A program made the position numbers and the translations under genes. Below are positions 1 to 7,881 of a stretch of 64,000 bases of DNA, piece after piece; the first letter of the stretch is position 1, and every line of letters starts with the position of its first letter. The notes under the pieces are model-generated. The model was not told the DNA's origin. It made no database searches and saw nothing but the letters and a program-made list of their open reading frames with translations. Location: contig JBEKRQ010000003.1 in NCBI GenBank assembly GCA_049517655.1, forward strand, positions 1-64,000. Reading direction: 5' to 3'. The stretch comes from UBA11358 sp049517655. Its GTDB lineage: Bacteria; Verrucomicrobiota; Verrucomicrobiia; Limisphaerales; UBA11358.

Positions 1-401
1 AAGAACCACAACGACCAGTTCAATTAGATTAAATGCTGCGGTAAATCTTTTGTTGGGCCTCAACCTATGCATGCTTGTCTCTGGATGTCGAGTTAACCCT
101 ATCATGGTAACTATTTAGGAACAGGCTCATTCCGGTTCTGCTAAAAGTCAATCACATTCCACTGCCGGGCGGGACCTGGTGATGTAAGGAATCGTGTGTA
201 AAAAGGCGAGAGGGTGTATCCCGATTCTAAGCGAAAGAACCATGAACCAAAGAAAGGATACACCCATGAGAGAAGAGGAAACAATCGCCATTACAACCAG
301 TTTCAGCATGTAATTGCGCCATTCTCTTTTCTATAGCGGCGCTCTATGAGCGTCGCTGTGATTGTTGGCGGCGGTCACAGACCGCCGCTACAAGGCGAAA
401 A
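1..401. other. Gene-poor left edge with repeat debris
   Basis: No complete gene is visible. A plus-strand frame is open from base 2 to a stop at 115-117 and ends in a lipobox-like stretch (LCMLVSGC); it could be the tail or a decayed leader of a small lipoprotein, but only about 38 codons are seen. Bases 212-221 and 256-265 form a 10-bp inverted repeat (GGGTGTATCC/GGATACACCC) followed at 266 by a 15-codon ORF, which resembles the start of a dead transposase gene. Bases 368-388 form a perfect 9-bp hairpin with a 3-nt loop. Confidence 0.4.
212..313 (+). mobile_element. Possible IS remnant: inverted repeat plus aborted ORF
   Basis: A 10-bp inverted repeat (212-221 and 256-265) sits directly before an ATG at 266 that opens a frame beginning MREEETIAITT and stops after 15 codons at 311-313. 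An arrangement of inverted repeat, purine-rich stretch and acidic N-terminus is common at the 5' end of transposase genes. No further transposase sequence follows, so this is at best a decayed end. The family is not recognised. Confidence 0.25.
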
Positions 402-1658
402 TCAGCCGGAACTAAGCAATTTTTCCCACAAATTCTCGTTGAACAGCGCTTTTCTGAGAAAATCCGTGTCGCTGGATGTTGTCGCGACAGGTTCCGGTTG
501 CAGCGGCAGGCGAAGGATGAATGTCGTGCCGCGGCCGGGTTGGCTGCGGGCTTCGATTTTTCCACCGTGATGGTGCACAATGAAAAAACAGGCCATCAGG
601 TAAATGCCATACTCGGATGGCACGTGACTGCTCACAACAAACGGGTCGAAGACGGCGCGCAATGCGCCCTCCGGAAATCCCGGCCCGTTGTCGCTGATTT
701 GAACGACAATTTCCTGTTTTGGGTCATTCTGCAATTCCGCCGACAACGTGATGCGGCTGCCGGCGGGCAATATGGCCAGTTTTTCCTTGAGCAATAATTC
801 AAACAGCCGGCAAAATTTTGGTTTGTCCACGCGCAAAGAGGGAAGCGAATCCGGAATCCGGTTTTCAATCTCAATCCGCCGCGCGGCAAATGGCTCTTTG
901 AGCGATTGGACCGCGTCGCCGACGATTTGATGCAGGAAAACCTGGTCGGTGAACGGCGCCGATGGATTTTCCGACGCCGTCCAAAGGTCTTTAAGCAGGT
1001 CGTTGATTTTCGCAATCTGCGACTGGACGTTTTGGTGGTAACCCTTCCAAAAATCGGGATTGCGCAAGCCCCGCAAATCCGTTTTCTCCTCGCTCATTTT
1101 CTCCGGCGCGAGGTCAAGGAACGTTTTCACCGCCACGAGCGAATTGCGAATGTGATGGCTCAATCCGGCGGCCAGCAAGCCGAGGCTGACGATGAGATCG
1201 GCAATCATCATGTTGTGCAGCACGGACATTTTTTCGCGAAGCAACTGGTCGCGCTCGGATTGCACGATGAAAAATTCCAGGCTGTGCTTCAGGGTTTGCT
1301 CCAGTTGCATCGGGTCCCACGGTTTGGAAACGTATTTGTAAATCGCGCCGCTGTTGACTGCGGCGATGGCGGCGTCTATGTCCGTATAAGCTGTGACGAG
1401 GATGCGGATGATATGCGGACGAAACTGCCGCGCCCGCTCCAAAAGCCAGACACCCTTTTCGCCGGGCATTCGCTGGTCGGTCATCAGCAGGCCGATTTCG
1501 TCGGCGTGCTGTTCGAGCAGTTTGAAGCCGGCCTGGGCATTGGCCGCCGTCAAAATCCGAAACTGATCCTCAAAGACGCGCGTGAAGTATTTTAAAGACT
1601 TCTCCTCATCATCCACGTAGAGGATGGCGAATTTTTTATAGTCGTAGAGATTTTCCAT
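402..1658 (-). CDS. Receiver domain fused to degenerate histidine kinase (PhcR/PhcQ-like)
   Basis: A 418-residue protein starting at MENLYDYKKF; an upstream in-frame Met would extend it into the preceding gene. Residues about 10-125 are a CheY-like receiver with acidic pair DD (16-17), phospho-acceptor D61 in TDQRMPG, a Thr/Ala switch region and K112 in SKPW. Residues about 155-400 are a kinase-like module with an H-box (GLSHHIRNSL, about 166-174) and G1 box SDNGPGF, but the N-box lacks its Asn (FELLLKEKL) and the G2 region (YGIYLMACFF) is unlike GLGL. It may therefore bind ATP poorly and act as a response regulator or scaffold. There is no DNA-binding domain. It starts 7 bases after the stop of the histidine kinase gene and is the last gene of the operon. 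In Ralstonia, PhcR and PhcQ also combine a receiver with a kinase-like C-terminus. Confidence 0.85.
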   Translation of the reverse strand: MENLYDYKKFAILYVDDEEKSLKYFTRVFEDQFRILTAANAQAGFKLLEQHADEIGLLMTDQRMPGEKGVWLLERARQFRPHIIRILVTAYTDIDAAIAAVNSGAIYKYVSKPWDPMQLEQTLKHSLEFFIVQSERDQLLREKMSVLHNMMIADLIVSLGLLAAGLSHHIRNSLVAVKTFLDLAPEKMSEEKTDLRGLRNPDFWKGYHQNVQSQIAKINDLLKDLWTASENPSAPFTDQVFLHQIVGDAVQSLKEPFAARRIEIENRIPDSLPSLRVDKPKFCRLFELLLKEKLAILPAGSRITLSAELQNDPKQEIVVQISDNGPGFPEGALRAVFDPFVVSSHVPSEYGIYLMACFFIVHHHGGKIEARSQPGRGTTFILRLPLQPEPVATTSSDTDFLRKALFNENLWEKLLSSG

Positions 1659-1665
1659 GGTGAGT

Positions 1666-3063
1666 TCACGATTCGGCGGCCGATTCGACTTTGACGGGGA
1701 ATTCCAGCGTAAATTCACAGAACTTTCCCGGCTCCGTTTTCACCGAAATCCTTCCCCCGGACTCCTGCACGATGCGGTAGCAGATGCTCAACCCCAGCCC
1801 CATTCCTGCGCCCACGTCTTTCGTGGTGAAAAAAGGGTCGAAAATCTTGTCCACATCGGCCGGGGCGATGCCCGGACCGTTGTCGCGAACCGACAAAATG
1901 CTGCTGCCGTTCTCAATCCGTCCTTCAATCCGGATGGTTGGCTTTTCATCCCGGAACAGCTTCGTTTTCAACGCATCGAGCGAGTTTTGCAGCAGGTTCG
2001 TGACCAGGTGGATCAATTTGTTCTTGTTCACCCAGATCGTCTGATGCCCGGCAATCTGCTGGTCGATCTGTACTTTGTCCTTCCACTCATTGCTCAGAAA
2101 CCGCAGCGCCGAAGCGACCACCTCCGCCACCTCCACCTCATCCCGGCTCTCGGTTTCGGGATGCGTGAACATCTGCAAATCCGAGACGATGGTCTTCACC
2201 CGTTTGACGCCTTCTTCGACATCGTTCAAAACCTCGACGTAATCTTCCTGTTGCTCCGGGGCAAGGTTTTGACCTTTTTTGCGCAGGGTAAAGAGGCCGG
2301 TGATAGCGAAGTTCAGCGGATTGTTGATCTCGTGGATGATGCCCGCGCTCATGCGGCCCAGCGACGCTAGCTTCTCGGTTTGCACCAACTGTATCTCGTT
2401 TTCCTTGAGTTGTTGGAGGCTCGATTCCAGCGCCTTGCGGTTCTTGTCCAGTTCATAACGCAAAGTGAATTCGCTGAGTCGAAGCCGGTAAAAAAAGTGG
2501 TTGCCCACAATGACGATGATGCCGGTCAGTGCCAGGAAATAAAGATTGTTGGCAAGATTGTTAGAAAATTCTTCGGGAGTCGGTTTCAGCCAATGGAAAC
2601 CGCAGGCGGCCAGATACATCAGGATGATTGCGGCCACACTAAACGTTGACTCCCAAATATCCCAGCGCACCACGACGCTCACGGCAAGCAGGATCAAATT
2701 AAGCGCCGCATAATAATTCGAAGTCGCGCCCGTCAAGGGTCCTTGCGCTGTGGCAATGATCCAGCACATGAAGAACGCTGGAAGGAGTGCGATGAGAATA
2801 CCAAGCCGACGATAATGTTTTTGTCCCAACTCGGTGGTGTGCAAATACCAGAGGCCGGCCGCCAGAACGGAACAGAGGATCCGCAATTCGAAAAAATACC
2901 AACGCTGCGGGTGGTAGACCAGCCAATCCATGACCGAGCCGAGAGGCATCAAAATCACCACCAGCGCCGACGCGAGTTTGCCCGTGCGCAGACGTTCCTG
3001 TCGTTCATTGGCGGCAAAAGCGTCGGCAAAGTCGGGGTTGGAAAATGTTGGGTGGTCAGTCAT
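1666..3063 (-). CDS. Membrane sensor histidine kinase (PhcS-like)
   Basis: A 465-residue kinase. About six hydrophobic segments (roughly 30-50, 58-75, 88-106, 115-133, 139-156, 172-192) precede a short coiled coil and a canonical kinase core: H-box SAGIIHEINNPLNF with H244, N-box NLLQNSLDA, G1 RDNGPGIAP, and GMGLGLSIC. The sensor is all membrane with no large periplasmic loop, which suits a hydrophobic or membrane-borne signal. Its start overlaps the stop of the methyltransferase gene by 8 bases, so the two are probably translationally coupled. Family knowledge: such 6-TM kinases include PhcS, which senses 3-hydroxy fatty acid methyl esters. Assigning that signal here is inference from gene order. 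Confidence 0.88.
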   Translation of the reverse strand: MTDHPTFSNPDFADAFAANERQERLRTGKLASALVVILMPLGSVMDWLVYHPQRWYFFELRILCSVLAAGLWYLHTTELGQKHYRRLGILIALLPAFFMCWIIATAQGPLTGATSNYYAALNLILLAVSVVVRWDIWESTFSVAAIILMYLAACGFHWLKPTPEEFSNNLANNLYFLALTGIIVIVGNHFFYRLRLSEFTLRYELDKNRKALESSLQQLKENEIQLVQTEKLASLGRMSAGIIHEINNPLNFAITGLFTLRKKGQNLAPEQQEDYVEVLNDVEEGVKRVKTIVSDLQMFTHPETESRDEVEVAEVVASALRFLSNEWKDKVQIDQQIAGHQTIWVNKNKLIHLVTNLLQNSLDALKTKLFRDEKPTIRIEGRIENGSSILSVRDNGPGIAPADVDKIFDPFFTTKDVGAGMGLGLSICYRIVQESGGRISVKTEPGKFCEFTLEFPVKVESAAES

Positions 3064-4645
3064 GGGCCGGTTTGCGAACTTCGATAAACAAATTCACGCC
3101 CGTCGCGTCCGTGCGGACGGAAACAAAGTCTTCGATTGCGTCAGCGGGACACAGCGCGCGCAAATCCTGTTTCTGGCGGTAGATCAGGTGCCAGTCCAGC
3201 AAATGTTCCATGCCGTGGCGCAACGGATTGGACGGCTCGACATTGGTCGCCACCACCAGCCCGCCCGGCGCGAGGAATTCATAGAAAACGTTCATCAACT
3301 GCCTGCAGATGGAGTCCGGCAAATAGTCAAAAAGGCCGGTGCAATACACAAAATCATATTGCGGTTTTCCGACCACTCCCAGGGTGCGGTTTTCCCTGAT
3401 CAGTTGGGAAACACTCTTTTTCTGAAAATGAACGGGCGTCCGCAACCGGAGAAGATTTTTAATCCTGCCGAGCGTCTGGCGGGCGTATTCCAAGGTTTCG
3501 TCGTTGAAATCCACGAGCGTCAATTCCACCTTTTCGCTGAAGGAAGAGCGGAAAAAATTCTGCACTTCAATCGCCGGGCCGCAGGCGAAGTTGAAAATGC
3601 GTGCCGTGCCGCCCGCGCGGGCGACGCGGCAGGTCTCCAGTTCCATGCGCTCGGTGAGATCTTTTATCCGGTTGCGATGCGCCACCGCGGGCGGCTGCTC
3701 GACAAACCAGTTGTGAATGACCTTGGCGAACAAGGAGTCTCCTTCGTAACTGTTGCGGGCGATCATGTTCACCATTCCATAATCCCCGGCGTAACCCAGC
3801 GGCTTTTCAAACGTGCGATGCGCGAAGGGCGCGGCCAAAAACAAAGGATGAAGGTGCTGCCGCATGTAGCTGGCATGAGCGGCCTCGTGTTCTTCCCTAA
3901 TGTCTTTGGCGATGGCTTCGAATTTTTCAAAGAGCGCGTTAATCAACGGAATCACCACTTGGGCAATTTCCCGGGTTGTTTTCTGCTCGAATTTTTCCCG
4001 CTCGTTCCTGTCCAGGGCCCGAATTCCCAACTCCACCCGCTCCAGCCACATCTGCAAATCATGCAAAAAAGTATACATGTCGGCGACGACGATTTTAAAT
4101 TCCGGCGACACTTTGTAAAATTTCTGCCAATCCTTGAGGAAGGATTTGAATTCCCTGACGATCTGGCCTTCTTTTTGCAACGCCAGAATCTGATTCAAGT
4201 CCGTCCATTGCGCTTCGTCGAGCGTTGCTTCGTATACGACTTTCGTGCCCGCATCCACAACGTTGCTGACAACAGCACGCCCGGAATAAATCGGTCGTCC
4301 TTGCAAAATGATTTGGAACCCGCCGAGCACCTCGGAAAGTCGCGGAGCGATGCCTGGGTTGTACAACTCAAAAACAACGCCGTGCCGTGTCACGCGCACC
4401 GGTGCGCCGCGCAACTCTACGCCTTCCATCGTCTGAAATGTCACCCGGCTTTCCTTGACATCGGATGAAGAAGCAGCGGCGGACGTCTGCGCGGCCCTTT
4501 TTTTTGGGTGTTCCAACAGACCATTCGCCTCATGTCCATTCCCATTTCCATTGCCATTGAAACCCTTGCTCATTTCGTGGATAAAATGAACCATTTTCCG
4601 CGCCAAAACAAAGCGATTCTCTGCGCTTGCAACTGGCATCACCAT
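3056..4645 (-). CDS. PilZ-like domain plus SAM-dependent methyltransferase (PhcB-like)
   Basis: A 529-residue protein. After a low-complexity Asn/Gly stretch, residues about 65-150 form a PilZ-like beta domain (VTFQTMEGVELRGAPVRVTR). A helical linker follows, and from about 345 there is a class I methyltransferase fold: motif I FNFACGPAIE, motif II LTLVDFNDETLEY, and a strand-4/5 region YDFVYCTGLFDYLPD ending in GGLVVATNV. This domain order and size match proteins annotated as 3-hydroxypalmitate methyl ester biosynthesis PhcB, which methylates a 3-hydroxy fatty acid to make a diffusible signal. It is the first gene of the operon, followed by a PhcS-like kinase and a receiver-kinase protein. 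The start is uncertain; Met at 4594 is an alternative. The substrate is inferred. Confidence 0.75.
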   Translation of the reverse strand: MVMPVASAENRFVLARKMVHFIHEMSKGFNGNGNGNGHEANGLLEHPKKRAAQTSAAASSSDVKESRVTFQTMEGVELRGAPVRVTRHGVVFELYNPGIAPRLSEVLGGFQIILQGRPIYSGRAVVSNVVDAGTKVVYEATLDEAQWTDLNQILALQKEGQIVREFKSFLKDWQKFYKVSPEFKIVVADMYTFLHDLQMWLERVELGIRALDRNEREKFEQKTTREIAQVVIPLINALFEKFEAIAKDIREEHEAAHASYMRQHLHPLFLAAPFAHRTFEKPLGYAGDYGMVNMIARNSYEGDSLFAKVIHNWFVEQPPAVAHRNRIKDLTERMELETCRVARAGGTARIFNFACGPAIEVQNFFRSSFSEKVELTLVDFNDETLEYARQTLGRIKNLLRLRTPVHFQKKSVSQLIRENRTLGVVGKPQYDFVYCTGLFDYLPDSICRQLMNVFYEFLAPGGLVVATNVEPSNPLRHGMEHLLDWHLIYRQKQDLRALCPADAIEDFVSVRTDATGVNLFIEVRKPAHD

Positions 4646-5034
4646 TGCTTTGTTCAGCCCACGCCGCTTGCAGGTGCAATATCCGCCGCGGCTGATTGAA
4701 TCGAAACCGGCAAAAATGGATGCTTGTCTCGTTACGGGACAGGCGTCGTATTGAAAGTTATTGAAAATAATGGTGATTCTTTTTAGAATATGAAACCTCT
4801 GAAAAGCTCACTTTTTATCGTAGCGGCGTCCCGCTCGTCGCGCCGCAGTGAAACGAAGGCGGAGCAGAGCGCCGCAAATTTTGGGAAATGGAAAAGTCCA
4901 TCCCGCATTGCGGGATGCCAAAAGCCGCTGCAGCCGTTTTGCGCCGGCCAAAAAACGCGCAATCAACCGGCGCGGACGTTATTGGGTGTGCCTGGCATTG
5001 CCCCGTCAGCCGCGATTGGAAACGTTTGGTTATA
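4646..5034. other. Divergent intergenic region with palindromes
   Basis: This space between the divergent phcB-like gene and the hydrolase should hold both promoters. It contains an AT-rich stretch with two ATTGAAA repeats (about 4750-4770) and a 19-base palindrome centred on 4910 (CATCCCGCA, T, TGCGGGATG). An ATG at 4790 opens a short frame of repeat-like composition that I do not accept as a gene. No clear -35/-10 pair was found for either side. Confidence 0.5.
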
Positions 5035-5925
5035 ATGAGAACAATCAATCCTGCCCTCAATGCCGCCGCGCGGCCTTCCTTCACCGGTTGCGCCGCCGCG
5101 CTGAAACCCAGATCGCTGGCCGATGGCAAATCGCATTTCGTTTCGTTTGGCGCAAACAAAATCCACTACGTCACCGTGGGCGGAGGAAAGAACACGATTG
5201 TTTTCGTCCATTGCTGGGCGGGCAATCTCGGCTTCTGGCGCGAACAGGTCCCGGCGCTCGCGGACAAGGCGCGGCTGGTGCTCATTGACCTTCCCGGACA
5301 CGGCCAAAGCGACAAGCTGCACGCGCCGTACAGCATGGATTATTTCGCCAGCGCCGTCCTCGCGGTGATGCGCGACGCCCGGGTGGACAAGGCCACGCTC
5401 GTCGGCCACAGTATGGGCGGGCCCGTCATCTACCGCGTCTATGAACAGGCGCCGGAGAAAGTCGCCGCGCTGGTGGTGGTGGACGGATTCCTGCGCCGGC
5501 CCCGGATGGCGCCCGGGCAGGCCGAAAAATTCATCGCGCGGTTTCGCACGCCGGACTATCGCGAGCACACCCGGCAGTTTTTCGGCACAATGTTTCCCGT
5601 TCCCGGCACCGAAGCCTTGCGCGACCAGGTTTTGTCCGAAATGCTCGCCACGCCGCAGCATGTCATGCTCGGCGCAATGGAGGGAATGTTCAGTCCGGAC
5701 CAGCCCGATTGGGACCTGAAAGAGGCGAACGTGCCCGTGCTCGTCATCAACGCCAAAGGCCCGATGTGGGACGCCGATTGCAAGAATCACGTCCGCTCGC
5801 TCGCGCCGCAAACCGATTGCCGCGTCATGGACGGCGTGGGCCACTGGCTCATGCTCGAGCGACCGGTGGAATTCAACGCCATGCTCACGGACATGCTGCG
5901 GAAATTCGATCTGATTGCAAAGTAA
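5035..5925 (+). CDS. Alpha/beta hydrolase
   Basis: A 296-residue alpha/beta-hydrolase from the Met at 5035 (MRTINPALNA); the frame is open further upstream but that part reads as repeat DNA. It has an oxyanion-hole region VHCWAG (about 58-63), DLPGHGQSD, the nucleophile elbow GHSMGG with S126, and a C-terminal GVGHWLMLERP supplying the catalytic His. The acid is probably in the stretch before KNH. Size and motifs fit esterases and haloperoxidase-like hydrolases. It lies divergently next to the PhcB-like operon and convergently to a FadL-like gene, so hydrolysis of a fatty acid ester signal is attractive but unproven. No obvious signal peptide is seen. Confidence 0.85.
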   Translation: MRTINPALNAAARPSFTGCAAALKPRSLADGKSHFVSFGANKIHYVTVGGGKNTIVFVHCWAGNLGFWREQVPALADKARLVLIDLPGHGQSDKLHAPYSMDYFASAVLAVMRDARVDKATLVGHSMGGPVIYRVYEQAPEKVAALVVVDGFLRRPRMAPGQAEKFIARFRTPDYREHTRQFFGTMFPVPGTEALRDQVLSEMLATPQHVMLGAMEGMFSPDQPDWDLKEANVPVLVINAKGPMWDADCKNHVRSLAPQTDCRVMDGVGHWLMLERPVEFNAMLTDMLRKFDLIAK

Positions 5926-5936
5926 GCGGTGTCTTG

Positions 5937-6087
5937 GGGGAGCGCACGCGCCCCGCGTGCAATTTTACGCGCCTCGCGGAAAACTTCAGGTGGAGCAAAG
6001 TTCCGTGCCGCCTTTGCGGAAAATTTCGGACGTTCCAAAGCTGGACGCGAGGCGCGTCCAGCAACACCCGGGGCGGGTGTGCTCCCC
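5937..6087. repeat. Hairpin-train element with GGGGAGC/GCTCCCC ends
   Basis: About 151 bases between the convergent hydrolase and fadL-like genes, with 7-bp terminal inverted repeats GGGGAGC (5937-5943) and GCTCCCC (6081-6087). It includes perfect hairpins at 5944-5960 (GCACGCG, 3-nt loop, CGCGTGC) and 6064-6080. The first hairpin module recurs inside valS at 42068-42084. It may also act as a bidirectional terminator. Confidence 0.7.
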
Positions 6088-6093
6088 TTCAAA

Positions 6094-7368
6094 TTAAAAA
6101 TGCAGCCCCACCGTCACCAGCACGGCGTGACTGATGAAATCATAATTGCCGTCGGCGGGGTGTGGGTTTGGGCTGGCGTATAATGCGGGTGAGGACGATG
6201 GGGTGCTGCCGGTGACCGTGTGTGTGGGGCCGTATCCAAATTGGTAAGCGATGTCGAAATCGAAACGCTTGCCTTTGTGCCCGGCTCCGACGCTGAAAAA
6301 ATACCGGTCCAGGTCCGCCGCCAGCGGAGTGTAATAGGCATCCGGAACCGAGTTCTCATTATAGACGAAGCCCGCGCTCGCGTGCCAGCCGTTGTCAAAA
6401 TACCGCGTCACGCCGAATTCATACATCCAGCTTGCCTGCCAATCTAGTGTCACGGGAATATTTTGCGGTCCGCCTAGCGGGGTGGGTTCTAGTTGATAGA
6501 TGGTTGTGTTTCCAAAGCTGCTCCAATCCGTGTAGTCCGCGTCAAATTCCAGGTTCCATTTCGGCGTGGGCCGGTATGAAATGCCAAAAACAGCGGTCAA
6601 GGGAAACGAGAAATCCATTTTTGCTGGGAGGGACGTATCGGGTATGCCGGCTGTAAATTGCTCGAATTCTGTGTGGCCATTCAAAGTGACAGTCGCCGAA
6701 CTGCGGAAGGTGGCGCCGATTGAAATTTGGTCAATCGGTTGCCAGAGCAGACCCAGATTATAGCCTACACTCCAACCGTCACCCTTAAAACGGAAAAAGT
6801 TAATAGCAGGTGGCAAGTAAGACTGACTAAGACCTTGTTCCAAATCCATATCCACATAGTTCACCATCGCACCGCCGCCAATCGAAAAACCGGCCGGCAG
6901 CTTCAAGGCTATGACCGGATTGAGCGTCAAATAAGTCAGCTTGCCTTGCGTGGCGACCGAGCGGAAGCCGGTATCGTCTGACCAATCCATGCTCCCGCCA
7001 TAAGGCGCATAAACGCCCAGTCCAAAACTCAACGGAAAATTCTCTGGAGTGTAGGCGTAGAAGAGCTGGGGAACCGCGGCGAGATTATCTGAACTGTGGT
7101 AAGTGTTGCCGCTGTTTGGAGGACTGTAGCTGGGATCAAGATAAATCCCATAAATGCCGCCTCGAACATTGTTGCCCTCAAGCTGGGTGATGCCCGCCGG
7201 GTTGTAGTAAATGGCGGACGGATTGTCCGCAGTGGCCACAAACGCCTCGCCGCGAGCGCTCGCAAAGGCGTCCTGGCTCACAAGCCCAAAGCCATTCGCC
7301 GAAGCTTTCAAGACCGAAACTCCTGAAATCATTACCGCCAGCAGCCTCAATGTATTGCACCGGTTCAT
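6094..7368 (-). CDS. OmpP1/FadL-family outer-membrane transporter
   Basis: A 424-residue outer-membrane beta-barrel of the FadL/TodX/OmpP1 family. It has an N-terminal signal peptide (about 1-24, ending KASAN), a mature N-terminus GFGLVSQDAFASARG, and the family signature NPAGI at 56-60. Alternating barrel strands run to a C-terminal Phe (VTVGLHF), as expected for BAM-dependent insertion. Family members let long-chain fatty acids and other hydrophobic molecules cross the outer membrane by lateral diffusion. The setting, beyond a hydrolase and a PhcB-like signalling operon, makes uptake or release of a fatty acid-type signal possible, but nutrient uptake is equally plausible. Confidence 0.9.
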   Translation of the reverse strand: MNRCNTLRLLAVMISGVSVLKASANGFGLVSQDAFASARGEAFVATADNPSAIYYNPAGITQLEGNNVRGGIYGIYLDPSYSPPNSGNTYHSSDNLAAVPQLFYAYTPENFPLSFGLGVYAPYGGSMDWSDDTGFRSVATQGKLTYLTLNPVIALKLPAGFSIGGGAMVNYVDMDLEQGLSQSYLPPAINFFRFKGDGWSVGYNLGLLWQPIDQISIGATFRSSATVTLNGHTEFEQFTAGIPDTSLPAKMDFSFPLTAVFGISYRPTPKWNLEFDADYTDWSSFGNTTIYQLEPTPLGGPQNIPVTLDWQASWMYEFGVTRYFDNGWHASAGFVYNENSVPDAYYTPLAADLDRYFFSVGAGHKGKRFDFDIAYQFGYGPTHTVTGSTPSSSPALYASPNPHPADGNYDFISHAVLVTVGLHF

Positions 7369-7881
7369 ATTCAGCGATTCATCGGTTCAAACAACTGAAC
7401 AAACACCGCGGAAGCGCACGGGTGTGCGCTTGCGCCAGCAGGTTACCTGCCGCTTTACGTTGCGCCAGCAAATTTCCATGATATAGCAATTCATTCTGTC
7501 ATAGGCACACAAAAGCTCATGCGGAAATCTCGCGGACATTTCGTCTTCTTGCACAGCGCCAGCCGCCGTCACGCCGAAGCGGCGCTATGGCGCGCCGCGT
7601 AGGTGGAAGGACTGGCGCACTCCAAAACGCTTCGCGTATTTCATGAATCACTGTATCGCGCACAGCGTCTTGGACTGTCCACCCTCCGTAGCAGAGCTAC
7701 TGCGGAGGACGGGCGGCGGCCCTCCGCCGCTTTTCCCAACGGCATATTAAACTGTGCCAATGTTACCTGGAACTGCTATAGGCGCGGAAACAAGAAATTC
7801 GGAGATTTGTATAAGTCAGCCACCCCCTGTGCTCCCAATTTTCTTTACTTTGGTCCGGCTTGGAGATAGACTCCGCGTCGT
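7369..7881. other. Repeat-rich spacer, no gene
   Basis: This 513-base region holds palindromes (for example around 7560-7600 and 7685-7715) and the first copy of a 70-bp repeat (7713-7782). The upstream signals of both the fadL-like gene and the GTG-initiated GDSL-like gene must lie here, but none stands out. I see no credible coding frame. Confidence 0.5.
7713..7782 (+). repeat. 70-bp dispersed repeat, copy A
   Basis: Begins with a GC-rich hairpin (GCGGCGG, CCCT, CCGCCGC), continues with ACTGTGCCAATGTTA and ends CTGCTATAGG. Copy B at 9097-9166 has the same length and orientation, and by eye differs at 6 of 70 positions. The two copies flank the 7882-9054 gene. Confidence 0.85.

Noticed and set aside
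2930..4468. 512-codon plus-strand ORF opposite the PhcB-like gene
   Set aside because: It mirrors a well-supported minus-strand gene with domain motifs; its composition (low-complexity His/Gln/Arg/Phe) is typical of an antisense shadow in GC-rich DNA.
4790..5035. Short ORF before the hydrolase (MKPLKSSLF...)
   Set aside because: Rich in Ser, Arg, Lys and Gln, covers palindromic repeat DNA, and lacks any domain; the hydrolase starts at 5035.
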